Positions 46,991 to 59,700 of a stretch of DNA of 64,000 nucleotides are shown here, piece by piece. This stretch comes from Protonemura montana (lineage: Eukaryota > Arthropoda > Insecta > Plecoptera > Nemouridae), in assembly GCA_947568835.1 (NCBI GenBank), contig OX387603.1, forward strand, positions 498,501-562,500, written 5' to 3'. Position 1 is the stretch's first letter; every line of letters begins with the position of its first letter. A program made the position numbers and the translations under genes. Under the pieces are notes generated by a model, which worked only from the letters and a program-made list of their open reading frames with translations, was not told the DNA's origin and did no database searches.

Positions 46991-48156
46991 TACATTGATG
47001 TATTTCCATGCTTTAAAGTGTATTTATGTCGTATAATATACTTTCATTACAGTTTGTACGTAATTCTAAAACTTACGTACAATGGAATAAAAAACATTTG
47101 TAATTGAATTACGCTGCATCCTGCACTTGAGTAAATAAATCCCTTCGTGCTAAGTCTGTGAACCTTCATCCAACAAGATTTCAAATCATATTTCATGATG
47201 GTCATGCATTACACTTGCTAATTATGAAAAGAAAATATGCATTAGCTTATGAAGTTATAAGATTCAATGCAAGATTCAACTTCAGGAAGCCACTGAGATG
47301 CAGAGCAAGATATCAAATGAATATTTACAATTGTTAGACTTGCTCAACTTATACTTTCAGTGAAATCAGGCAAATGAAGAATGTATTGCCGTCGTATCAG
47401 TCAGCATTTTGCCATTCCCTACGTCCGATAGAATGCATCTCATGTACATTTAAACAAATTCACATAAACAACTGCATTGTTTTTATCCTCAATTACAAAG
47501 CATTGACCCCCGGAAAGTTGGGCCATCAAGTAACTAGACATAAAGCAAGCTATGAGCTCCTAAAACACCATCAACTGTCTTAACCAAACAAACAATTCAC
47601 TCAGACTGTTAACTTTTAAATGCACTTCCCATGAGCTGCTGCAAGTGAACTGTGATAAACCAAACTTAAAGCTTTTTAACTGGAATACTGTTATTTTATT
47701 TCAAATGTAAGCAATTAGGACCTGAATATTCCGTACTTTTACTGAGATAATAACCGTCTGTATATCAATGTATTGATCAAATTCAACAATAAACTAACTA
47801 TTATTATTATAAAACATCCCCCAAGCAGTTCCACCTGACACAATCCCACCATGTGTTCAGTACACGTACAAGATCAGCAACATCTCAAGATCGAGAAGCA
47901 AAGCAACGTTTAGCCACACATTTCAACATAACACAGGAGAAACCACGGCAACGACATCCCAGGACATTATAACTTGATCCTGAGCTGGGACCAGCAGCCT
48001 TTAGCTGACAATCCTACAAACAGCCCGTCTTCAGTTTCTAAGCAACCACCATGTAAACAACAATAGATCAAGACAAGGACAGGAGGAGTTGGTTCAGTTG
48101 GTTGGTTCAGTGGGGCAAATAACAACTCTTCATGTTTAGGCTTTGCAGATGTGTGT
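46991..48156. other. Intergenic DNA 3' of RPL37
   Basis: AT-rich sequence between the Penelope-like element and the RPL37 poly(A) signal; I recognise no gene or repeat. Confidence 0.45.
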
Positions 48157-48162
48157 TTTATT
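48157..48162 (-). terminator. Poly(A) signal of RPL37
   Basis: AATAAA on the minus strand, 30 bp downstream of the RPL37 stop codon. Confidence 0.7.
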
Positions 48163-48191
48163 TACAAGCCATGTAAAGAACGTAGAATAGT

Positions 48192-50728
48192 TTAAGACGA
48201 GGCTGGGGCGACCGGCTTCTTGCCCGGCTTCTTGCCGCCCTCGCGGAAACCGTTACGGAAACGTCGTCGTACAACCTTCAAGTGTCGCATCCGCCCGGTC
48301 CCGGTCGTCTTCCTGCGCTTAGCCTTCACGCTCCAATTGTCTGAGAACAAAACACAAGCACAGATGGTAACACTCAGATGGTAACCCAGGGTTTGGTTGG
48401 TAAACAATGAAAGATAAGCTGGAGGAGGGTTTATAGAGACTGCATGAAATGATCTTTCATTAAAGTTCTGTTGGAAGTCTGTAGCTCCAATAAAACCCAA
48501 GATATTGAGGAAAATGGAAGTCAATGCACGTGCGGAGGTAAAATTAACACATTTTCCAACCCCTGGAACTTTTTAAACATTTGAGTAAAAAAATAAATAA
48601 AAAAACATTTGAGGCTAAATCCACATTCTCAACAAGTTGACAAAATTTCATCAAAATCTGAGTCAATCATCGACAAAGTTGAACGATTTCACGTCTAAAT
48701 TATCAGATTTCCTATCAATTTCCTGACAAGTGCATCGCACACTTCTCTGGTAAGTTGTGAAAGTTCCATCTGACTCAGAGACTGATTGTTGCCCCCCATA
48801 CTGTTCTATACTGTGGGGCAGGGGCAGGGCAGGGTGGAGGGAAGATAGGTTGGGAGAGAGGGACACCGATGCCAGTCTCTTCTCTCCAGTAATAAAGACA
48901 ACGGTGGAAACATTTACAAACAAGAATCCACTATCACGGCCGGCCACTCACCGCTCTGTACTCTGGCTGTACTGTCACGATCTACGCTTGGTTTTAAAAT
49001 ATCAGACGAGACCACCTGATGGATCTGTCAGCGAGGAAGACAAGAGACTGATACAGCGTTCGTTCCAACTGTGTTTGCAACAACTTCATTCAAACATCTG
49101 CTGTCGCAAGAAAGTGAGTCTCCTCGTTTGTCTTTCTGTTCAATACAACTTGACCCATACAAGGCCATCAAGTAAGCTTAGGAATGATGGGTTAGGTTGG
49201 TATCGACCAGCTGCTGGGACGGGTCTATCCCCGCAGAATAGCAACAAACTACAATTGAATCTCCCCGCAGGAACGCAAAGCTCCGCCTCCTTCGACACAC
49301 AATGGTCGCAGCCAAAATACATTCCGTGAAACTAACACCGAAATCAGGTAATTTCGTGAAAAACAACGCAAGGATTTCACGTCAATTCCTTGGCAATACT
49401 GAGTTACACTCACGATTGGATATAATCATAACAAACATTCAGTGACTTCGTTGTCATGGAGTTTTTGTTAAAACTAGTGCTAAGTTTACATCAAGTAGAC
49501 ATGAGTTTAAGAAACCATAATAAAGAAGCTACTGGTTTGTTGAGAAAATGTTTATGTGAGTTGTTTGAATAATTGAACTTGACTTAAGATTCTTGGCCAT
49601 CTTTAGCGCGTGTTTTGCATTGTACGATGCCCAGACAAGATAATTGCTTTTATTTGGAAACCATACGAAGGCAAGATGAGGTTTGTGATTCAACTTTCTT
49701 TACTTGTAAATTACTTTCAAATCTAATTACTTTACTTCCATTTGGTTGTCCACCTTGGATCACCCGTTTCGCTTTGCCTTTCAAATCAAATCAACTTGAG
49801 ACTGCGGTTATTGAACTGGAAACGCGGCTGGATTTGGCTTTCAAACAGCGACCATGTTTTTAAAACAGTGGTCCTAGCGGTCCATAATGACAGATCTAAC
49901 TCAAGAGTAATCACAAGCCTCCAACGAGCACCAGGGCTAAAATACCACTCAATCATATCAGCTCAGAATTAGTCAAGGAATCCAAGAACATTAGATAGAA
50001 AGCGGCCCAATAATTCAGCTGTTTAATTAAGAATCAATCTAAATGCAGTGGAATATCTGTCAACTTCAGCCAACAGCTTTGAATCCCACTTGGTTTTAGT
50101 TGGACGGCAGTGGCAATAGATTAGCTCAGTAGTTAAGAACTCACAAGATCGGAGTTTAGCGCTTGGGTAGCCACACTGAGAGCACGTTGACTTCTGGATG
50201 TGATAAGATGATCGACCGCAGCGACGGCAAAGCGTGTGCGTCTTATTGCGCCGCTTTCCGAAGCTGGATGTTCCTTTCGTCTGCGAACAAACAGCGTGTG
50301 ATTACCACATGTGCAGAGATACAAAATATTGCAGTGCAGCAACGTTCACCGGCAGTTAGGGAAGATTTAGTCTTTTCTAGGTTATGATTTGTGTTCATCG
50401 TTTCACAAGAAACAATAGCCACTACTTAAATTATTCACCAACTAAAAAGAATACTAGAGAAATTTTGTTTGTAAATTGAGATGTGTATTGTATATAATAC
50501 TATTTCCTTCCAATAACATTTGAGCGAGCACGACAATACAATTGAAGGGACGAATAGACGTGATAAATCACCTTTACCGGATTGAAGTGAAACCAAATAA
50601 AATAAAAACTGGCTAACTTCAGAAGCTAAAATTATGCAGAATTCAATTCAGTTATTTGTTGCCTATAACAAGAACTGATGGCATCGGTGTAATGAGATAA
50701 TAATAAAATATTTTTCCGAACTCACCAT
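48192..50728 (-). CDS. RPL37: 60S ribosomal protein L37 (eL37), complete
   Basis: Structural protein of the large ribosomal subunit with a C2-C2 zinc finger. Exons: 50726-50728 (the ATG alone, followed by GTGAGT), 50145-50280, 48192-48340. A first coding exon of just the start codon is also the known layout of RPL37 in other animals. Product 95 aa (human 97). Visible blocks: [20 protein letters not shown], zinc ligands in LCRRCG and [28 protein letters not shown], basic tail ending KKPVAPASS. Intron 2 (1.8 kb) contains a fragment of the Penelope-like family. A TTTATT (AATAAA on this strand) lies 30 bp past the stop. The gene is head to head with IMP4. Confidence 0.96.
49445..49670 (+). mobile_element. 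Penelope-like 5' fragment in RPL37 intron 2
   Basis: GTTTTTGTTAAAACTAGTGC to ATAATTGCTTTTATTTGG is the reverse complement of 52280-52470. It is a non-coding piece of the family described at 45480. Confidence 0.7.
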
Positions 50729-50956
50729 GTTTCTTCCTTCACGTCTACAAGGATTAACTCCGAATTTCGCCCAATCAGAAGTACGGATTCGTGGATGTGT
50801 AAAGTGCTGCTCATAGCCGCTGTTGGCGTTATAATTCGGAACTAGTGTACTGCCTTCATGCTTGATGTCGAATACACGTTCCTCGCTTAACCTCACAATT
50901 AATCAAACTTTAATAATTTACTGAATATTTGTACATAATTCGTGCTACGTTTCACT
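50729..50956. promoter_or_regulatory. Shared divergent promoter of RPL37 and IMP4
   Basis: Only 228 bp separate the RPL37 start codon (minus) from the IMP4 start codon (plus), so both 5' UTRs and core promoters must lie here. A CCAAT motif occurs near 50771. No TATA box stands out for either gene. RPL37 mRNAs usually begin with a 5' terminal oligopyrimidine tract; a short CCTT run near 50748-50751 is the only weak candidate I see. Confidence 0.75.
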
Positions 50957-52963
50957 ATGTTAAGACGCCAAGCTCGCATGAGGCGTGAGTATTTGTATAG
51001 AAAATCTGTGGAACAAAAACGACGAATAATTCAAGAGAAGAAAGACCATTCGAAGAGGAAGCCTTCGAAAGAAGATGGGGAACTTCAGGATACCATTAGT
51101 TCTTTACAACATGCAACACCATTCAGATTGAGTGGGATAGATAATGACGCCTCAGCCGACAACGAATACAAGTGGGCAGCTGTAGAAGATCCAAAAGTGA
51201 TGATTACAACATCCCGTGACCCATCATCGCGACTGAAGATGTTCGTTAAAGAAATGCGACTCATGTTTCCTAATTCGCAGCGAATGAATCGCGGCAACTA
51301 TGAAATGGGTCAGCTAGTGCACGCCTGTAAGGCTAATAATGTGACAGATTTCATTATTGTTCACGAGCATCGAGGCGTTCCTAACAACCTGATTGTCTGC
51401 CATCTGCCGTTCGGGCCGACGGCATACTTTAACATCTCTGGAGTCGTCATGAGACACGATGTGCCTGACATTGGAACAATGTCCGAGCAGTACCCGCATC
51501 TCATTTTCCACAATTTCCAATCTGTGTTGGGCCGTCGATTTCAGTGCATTCTGAAGCACTTGTATCCGGTCCCAAAGGAAGACAGCAAACGTGTCATCAC
51601 ATTCGCCAACCATGATGATTACATTGCATTCCGTCATCATACATTCAGCGGAAACGGTTAGTAACAGTGACACAAATCAGTTTGCACTTTCCATGGTCTA
51701 CTTTATCAACTTTATCTTTGCTAATTTAGAACTAGTCTTACCACTAGCAACTTAGATGAAGGATTGTTAATCTTTTATCTATGCTAGCACTATCTTAGAA
51801 CTAGTTTAAAAAACAACTATTTACAACTAGGCTTTTGATTGCTAAACTTTGCACTTCTTTCCTTGGTATTTGGGATATAACTTAGGTTTTTAAGGCAGTC
51901 TTTATTCCTTTCTTGACTTGAGAGCGGTTGGTCCTGGGTATTCAAGGTTTGAGTAAGAAACTTGTCTGAATAGTTCTGTGCTAAGTTGGGTGCTATCATT
52001 GGTGCTATTGTTATTATACCTTGCCTAGACAAGCTAGCAATATAGGTAATAGATTGTGATAGGTAGGTTACAACTTGGGTGGAAAGTAACTGCCTTGATT
52101 GGGAGATAATAGAAGGATTGCTGAGCTTAGTCATTATGCTGCTAATTAAAGATCATTGAAAAACACATTTTGAAATGTTGGTTTTTGAATGCTCAGTAAA
52201 CCAGCAAATTTGTTCAAAGTCTTGCTATGCCTGTTACTTCATCAAGTGCGCAAGTAATTGTGACTTAAATCCGATAACAAAAGAACCTCACAAATAAAAG
52301 CAATTATCTTGTCTGGGCATCGTACAATGCAAAACACGCTCTCCAAGAATCTTAAGTCAAGTTCAATTATTCAAACAACTCACATAAACATTTTCTCAAC
52401 AAACCAGTAGCTTCTTTATGATTGTTTTTAGACTCATGTCTACTTGATGTAAACTTAGCACTAGTTTTAACAAAAACTATTTCAACTGGGTTTTCAATGC
52501 TAAGTGAAGAACAACTGAATTTCCCAACGTTTCGTAACTTGTACCTGTTACTTTATCAAGGGTAAGAGCAGTCCTGACAAAACACAATAACAAAAGAACC
52601 ACATAAAATTATAAGAATTACCAAGTTGAGCTTCTTCTTCTATAATTTTGTTGGTCTTGGGTTTGATGAACTGGATTTACCTAATGATGTGATGTATGGG
52701 TAATAATTTAGCCGATGTTCATCAGTTTGAAGTTGTATAAGCAATGTTATCGTCTGATTTCAGGCAACAACGTGGAGTTGAGTGAAGTTGGTCCACGGTT
52801 TCAACTGCGACCGTACAAGATCTTGCTTGGAACGCTGGACATGGAGGGCGTGGCTGACACTGAGTGGGTCTTGAGACCGTTCATGAACACAGCAGCAAAA
52901 CATCGAGCTCTTTCTGACAAGGACGGGTGGAAAAACAAAGACGGCTCCACGTTCAACTCATAG
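50957..52963 (+). CDS. IMP4: U3 snoRNP protein IMP4, complete
   Basis: Brix-domain component of the SSU processome, needed for U3-dependent cleavage of pre-18S rRNA in the nucleolus. Two exons, 50957-51656 and 52764-52963, joined in phase 1. Product 299 aa (human 291). The start MLRRQARMRREYLYRK aligns with the human N-terminus; an A at -3 gives a fair Kozak context. Brix blocks: EDPKVMITTSRDPSSRLKMF, MNRGNYE, TDFIIVHEHRG, CHLPFGPTAYF, HDVPDIGTMSE, RVITFANHDDYIAFRHH; the second exon gives VELSEVGPRFQLRPYKI and the conserved W near the C-terminus. The 1107-bp intron carries a minus-strand Penelope-like terminal segment (52170-52590). AATAAA at 53383 is the likely poly(A) signal. Confidence 0.96.
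52170..52590 (-). mobile_element. Penelope-like non-coding copy in the IMP4 intron
   Basis: Terminal segment (52430-52580) plus adjoining non-coding part (52240-52430), in reverse orientation to the gene. No coding region of the element is present. Confidence 0.75.
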
Positions 52964-53382
52964 CCACGCCCACTCTCGGAGGGGTCCACGATCGAGCTGG
53001 GGTGCAGTTTGATTCTGGGGCTTTTAAAGGACATTTTTGGTTTTTTTTTTACCCAAACCCAGGTCCTTGTTGGTACTGCAGTGAAACTGTTACACTACGT
53101 CACGATCCTTCCATACTTTTCATTGTGATGCAAACTTTCAACTCTCAGCTGCTGATGAGGGGACAGTTCTTTGTCCAATCAGAGCTCAGCACGGAGCTCA
53201 CGAGGACATTAATGTCACGTTATCTTCTCAATTCAGACACAAACACACAAACAAAATGTATCCAATATTTTCTAACATTTCACTATCCTTGTTGTAAAAC
53301 TATGCATTGTGAATAATATCTTCAATTCGAGGCTGCTTCGGTGACGACAAATACAAATACTGTGTACTTTCGTTGATTTTGA

Positions 53383-53388
53383 AATAAA
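53383..53388 (+). terminator. Poly(A) signal of IMP4
   Basis: AATAAA on the plus strand, about 420 bp past the IMP4 stop; no closer canonical hexamer was noticed. Confidence 0.55.
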
Positions 53389-53577
53389 ATTAGTGATTTT
53401 GAAGATGAATACAAAAGCAAGAAATGATTGTTAATTCAGCACTGGGCGGATAATTTGTTTGATGTTCAACGGGGTCTATGCTTCAGAAGGCTGTGTGTTC
53501 ATTTGAATCTTCGTCTCCATGGCAACCTGACAGGACATGGGATGATGAAACTCTACCATTAAAACAAGAACATTCAA

Positions 53578-53583
53578 TTTATT
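53578..53583 (-). terminator. Poly(A) signal of EIF2B3
   Basis: AATAAA on the minus strand about 150 bp past the EIF2B3 stop codon. Confidence 0.6.
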
Positions 53584-53589
53584 TCCCTC

Positions 53590-53725
53590 CATTGCCTGGT
53601 CTTACATCTCCACATAGTCTTACCCCTCCATAAGGTCATATATACCTCCATTGCCTGGTCTTACATCTCCACATAGTCTTACCCCTCCAAGAGGTCATAT
53701 ATACCTGCATTGCCTGGTCATGTAT
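53590..53725. repeat. Short duplicated segment in the IMP4-EIF2B3 interval
   Basis: CCATTGCCTGGTCTTACATC + TCCACATAGTCTTACCCCTC occurs twice, about 59 bp apart, with a partial third unit. It lies within the 768-bp tail-to-tail interval, probably in the EIF2B3 3' UTR. Confidence 0.75.
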
Positions 53726-53731
53726 CTGGTA

Positions 53732-56700
53732 TTATATCTCCATGAGATCTTCAAGTTCAGTCAGTGTCTCACTCTGGTGTTTCGTTCCTGCAGCGACCAG
53801 GAAGTTGGCTCCGACGATGCAGTCTGTGAGCTTGCAGTTGTCTTCAATGACTGCCCCGTCGCAGACTACGCAGTTGACAAGAACACATCTGCAACAAACA
53901 TTGCACGGAACTCATTTACTGGCACAGATAACCATAGATAACCACCATAAACCACAATACAGCTTTTACTAATTGAAAACTATCGCAATAATTGGGAAAT
54001 CTCTTTAAATCTGAAACTATTTTTTTGTGAGAAAATAATGAACAAGTATTTTTTTATTTTCTTCTAAATTCAATTTTGAATAAAATATCTCTGTTTAAAA
54101 TGTTTGCGTTTGAATCTCGTACGAAAACGAGGGTCGCCATTTTTTCTGACATGAAGTGAAATCTGACGTCAGTATGACGTCAAGAAACAGAAGCGAACGC
54201 AAAGGATACAACAAAATGACGTCAGAACTACGTGTAGTTAATCACAGCCCGTTTTAATCCCGCCACGAGAATTCATATTTTAGCCATTCTTAAAACAAAT
54301 ATAAATAGAAAAGTTATGATCGGATTATAAAAAGAGAAAATACATCAGATTTTATTTTAAACGCGTATTTGAACACAATGATAATAATTAAATAATAATC
54401 TTAATGAGATTTCCCTATTGATAAACATGTCATTCCCTCTACTTGCCAGATGCCCAAGTAATAATAATAATATGTTAAAATTGTAACCTGATTATACGTA
54501 TATATTTACTAACCCCTCGTGTACGGAGGCCGATCCAATGAGAATGCAACGTTGCAGTCGAACTTTCTGCCTTACGTCGCATCTTGCCCCAACCATCGAG
54601 TTGGCAACACTTGTTCTCTCCGCCAACGTTGCCTGCTCCATAACATAGCTACGTTGGCACAACTGCGTAGACTTGATGCTAGCGTCGGGGTGGGCGGAGC
54701 TTGGAGGAGACACGCCCCCAGTCACACGATCCCACCAATCGAATATCTGCCGAGAAGAAACAATCACAATCACTCTAGACTCATGTCTACTTGATGTAAA
54801 CTTAGCACTAGTTTAAACAAAAACTATTTCAACTGGGTTTTCAATGCTAAGTGAAGAACAACTGAATTTCCCAACGTTTTGTAACTTGTACCTGTTACTT
54901 TATCAAGGGTAAGAGCAGTCCTGACAATTTTCCAATAACAAAAGAACCACATAAAATTATAACAATTACCAAGTTCAAGCTTCCTAAATGCATCTAAATA
55001 AAATAATCAGGGTCAATAACTTAAAAACTAATGTATTTTGTATTTTCTGAAGTAAAATCCCGAACAAATTTGTGTTTTTTACTAACTAATGTCGTTGAGT
55101 GTGCAAAGTAAAGTAAAGTTGCATTGGTTTTACCAGCGTAGGTCACTTCCAGGGGACAGAATTGAATCTTCTATATTATCAGAATTATTATTATTATTAC
55201 TGTATTTTATTATTATTACTTTTATTTACTATCCTGACGATGTCTAACGAGATTCATGGCTTGTAAATGTGTTATTTATTTAAGCCAATAAAGTCTATCA
55301 ACCATTCAATCGTGTGGTTAACAAAATGGCCGTCTATCGCTTGTCTCCTGACCTGATTGTTCGCTTGACAGAAGCTTGACATGGAGTTGACTCGGAGGCC
55401 GATAGTTCCCGGTGCTGCCATCAGAGCGTAGCAACGATACGGATCTCCGAGCAGCGGCTGCCGCAGATCTTCTTTGTGATCCGTGTAAAGTGACAGCTGA
55501 CGAGCTTTCAACTCCAACGGATGCTCCAACGCAAAGTCAACGATATCTGGAATTATATATAGGTCATTAAAGTTAGAACAACTTCACTTGCCTTGCTTAT
55601 CAACCTCTCAACTTCAACTTCACTTGCCTTGCTTATCAACCTCTCGACAGCAACTTCACTTGCCTTGCTTATCAACCTCTCAACAGCAACTTCACTTGCC
55701 TTGCTTATCAACCTCTCGACAGCAACTTCACTCACCTTGCTTATCAACCTCTCGACAGCAACTTCACTTGCCTTGCTTATCAACCTCTCGACAGCAACTT
55801 CACTCACCTTGCTTATCAACCTCTCGACAGCAACTTCACTCGCCTTGCTTATCAACCTCTCAACAGCAACTTCACTCGCCTTGCTTATCAACCTCTTGAC
55901 AGCAACTTCACTTGCCTTGCTTATCAACCTCTCGACAGCAACTTCACTCACCTTGCTTATCAACCTCTCGACAGCAACTTCACTCGCCTTGCTTATCAAC
56001 CTCTCAACAGCAACTTCACTCGCCTTGCTTATCAACCTCTTGACAGCAACTTCACTCGCCTTGCTTATCAACCTCTCAACAGCAACTTCACTCGCCTTGC
56101 TTATCAACCTCTCGACAGCAACTTCACTCGCCTTGCTTATCAACCTCTCAACAGCAACTTCACTCGCCTTGCTTATCAACCTCTCAACAGCAACTTCACT
56201 CGCCTTGCTTATCAACCTCTCGACAGCAACTTCACTCGCCTTGCTTATCAACCTCTCGACATCATGGATATTGATATACTAGATGATTGTTTAGGGTCAG
56301 GTATTGGATGGGTGACCATCATACACATGACCAGTTCTGTTTGGGAGAGAGGTTGGAGGGATGAAAGTTAAGCAACACTGCGCTAGGTCAGGTATTGGAT
56401 GACCATCATACACATGACCAGTTCTGTTCGGGAGAGAGGTTGGAGGGATGAAAGTTAAGCAACACTGCGCTGAGTCAGGTATTGGATGGGTGACCATCAT
56501 ACACATGACCAGTTCTGTTCGGTAGAGAGGTTGTAGGGATGAAAGTTAGTACAGCAACTTCACTCGCCTTGCTTATCAACCTCTCGACAGCATGGATTTG
56601 TGGAGGAATCCTGTTGTTCGCGTTGTACCGTCCTTCGGAAGGGACGTTAAGCCGGTGGTCCCCTTGGTCTTCGACAGGAGTAGGCTACGAGCCGGCACCG

Positions 56701-59700
56701 GGTTTCCCCTCATCCCTTCTAGGCTAGGTTAGGTTCATCATCATCAGACCAGTGCCACACGGAGCTATGTTACAAACAAAACAAAGTGTAACGTACCCTT
56801 CTCCATCTCCTCAGGGGGCGTGGCCCTCTCTGCCCCGCCCTCTGCAACACCGAGGTCATCCACCTCCCGGTCCGAGTCCGAGTCTTCGTTGGTCAACTTG
56901 GACTTGTTTCGTTGTGATGGACGTCCGAGCTGATGTTTAACAACGTGTGGCAGTACCTCTCCTTTGAATGTGCTGAGCTCGCTGTCAGGTAAAACATTCT
57001 TGTTATTTCAGTACTTTGACACAATATTTCAGACTTTTCATGCTCAAAAAATCTCCATCAATGTTTACCTCAACGATTGATAAACACGTAACGATATTAA
57101 AAAGCGAGTGACCTACGAGAAATATTGAAATTAAATTTCATACGACAGTGGCTCCACTTAACATGATGTTCCGGTACTCTGCATTTTTGTCGGTAAGGTA
57201 GTCATTTGGCGGCCATCTTTCACGCAGAGACTGTTACATTGACGTTCTGTCTCTACCTAGAACCTGCACTCAACGCTATTACACTTTCGTGTATAATTTT
57301 AATAATTTAACATGCCGTGTTGTTTCGTATTTGGCTGTTCAAATAATGCCTTAAAGAATGAGGGAGCCTTTCCATCGTCTGGATTTCTAAAAGTGTTTCT
57401 TTATCGGTTCCCGAATAAAGATAAAAATCCAGATCAATTACAAAACTTGACTGATTTGTTGGCGAGAAAAGTCAATCCCACGATCCACAGTCGCGTTTGT
57501 TCCTATCATTTTTTGAAGTCGGATTTCAACGCAGATGCTTTGTAACGAATGAGTGACCAAGTCACTTGAATCGAGGGGTACACTGTCAAGTGATATTCTC
57601 ACCCCACTCATGGCAAAAGGCATCGATCCCTCGAAAACATAGCGATTGCGACTGCTATGTTATTCCGCTGCTGTAAGTTTCCGCAATTTTCAACAGCTTG
57701 CTTACATTGTAAAACTTGCGTTTTTCTCGGCGAAAACATACCACACCATCATCAATAGCTGTGTCAATCGTATAATAGCATATATATATGGTATAATACC
57801 ATATATATGCTATTATAGCATATATAAGCTATTATAGCATATATATGCTATTATAGCATATATATGCTATTATAGCATATATATGCTATTATATGCTATT
57901 ATATGCTATAATAGCATATAATAGCATATAATAGCATATAATAGCATATAATAGCAATTAGCAATGAAGATTTGGACGTCGGTGACGATCAAATGGAAAC
58001 ATTGTTTAGTGCGTTGTTATAACTCAATGGTTTAACTTACGTTGTGAACGCCAGGTAGTCCAGGATCCAGCGTCGTATCACATAAAGGTGGGAGTCAATC
58101 AATGAGCTGTGAAACAACACACGAAGATGTTTCTGTAGCAAACGTTTGCGTATCGGCAGCTCGTTGTCATGGAGATCAGAGGCTGACCGGCAGTAGACCA
58201 GGCGTGACGTGCCGGGCTCCCAACCAATAATATCCCTCTCTGTAAACAAAACACAACACAACACATAATAATATCAATAACATGACTCATGTCTACTTGA
58301 TGTAAACTTAGCACTAGTTTTAACAAAAACTATTTCAACTGGGTTTTCAATGCTAAGTGAAGAACAACTGAATTTCCCAACGTTTCGTAACTTGTACCTG
58401 TTACTTTATCAAGGGTAAGAGCAGTCCTGACAATTTTCCATACACACAATTAGTTGGTTAGTTAAATACACAAATTTGTTCAGGATTTTATTTCAGAAAA
58501 TACATAATACATTAGTTTTTGAGTTATTGACCCTGATTATTTTATTTAGATGCATTTAGGAAGCTTGAACTTGGTAATTGTTATAATTTTATGTGGTTCT
58601 TTTGTTATTGGAAAATTGTCAGGACTGCTCTTACCCTTGATAAAGTAACAGGTACAAGTTACAAAACGTTGGGAAATTTAGTTGTTCTTCACTTAGCATT
58701 GAAAACCCAGTTGAAATAGTTTTGACGTGACTACGTCTTAAAGTGCATTATATAGGGAGGCAGGTACGGATTTGCTCTCCAAAATAGCCAATGTGTAACA
58801 AGCTCTACAGCCTACAGGAAGCTAAGTATAGAGTGCGACTTATTATCATTCAATAGTTCAGACAATTCTCTAAAAGTACTTTTTTTTTATTTTCGATAAA
58901 ATAAATATTGGAGGCGTTAGAGGGGTTGGCGTTTTTAATTCTCTCCATAAGACCAATGTTAAATTACGCAAAATGGCAAATGTGTAACAACCTCTACAGC
59001 CTACAGGAAACAAAGGACAGAATGCGACTTATTATTGTTCAATAGTTCAGACAATTCTCTAAAAGTACTTTTTTTTGATTTTCGATAAAATAAATATTGG
59101 AGGCGTTAGAGGGGTTGGCGTTTTTAATTCTCTCCATAAGACCAATGTTAAATTACGCAAAATGGCAAATGTGTAACAACCTCTACAGCCTACAGGAAAC
59201 AAAGGACAGAATGCGACTTATTATTGTTCAATAGTTTAGACAATTCTCTAAAAGTACTTTTTTTTTATTTTCGATAAAATAAATATTGGAGGCGTGAGAG
59301 GAGGCAGCGTTTTTGGCACTCGTCATTAGACTAATGTAAAATAAAATATATACATCGCAAGATGACACTTCCATCCCAATCTGTAAAGTCCTTCAGCATG
59401 TAAATTAGATATGAAAACACAACCCAAATAAAGAGAGATGTAAAACTTGCATGTGAAGTATGGGCAGTACTGTAGTTGACCTACGTACCTACGCGGTAGT
59501 TGAACGTAGTTACGCTTAAATATCGGCCGTATCAATAAGATACAGTTACACCAGGTTTTTTTGTTAAACCCTGGTCATGCTCAGTGAAATCTGATTTAAA
59601 TTGCAAACGCTTGCAATGCGCAGGGTATTTTATTATTAACAACAATATAACCGTCTCAAAACTTGATGCCCAAACGGGGACTCGAACCCCGATGCACCCG

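Noticed and set aside
48757-49329. 190-codon plus-strand frame
   Set aside because: Lies in RPL37 intron 2 on the opposite strand, with no recognisable domain.
55553-56282. Two opposite repeat proteins of about 230 codons
   Set aside because: 36-bp repeat open on both strands inside an EIF2B3 intron; no independent coding evidence.
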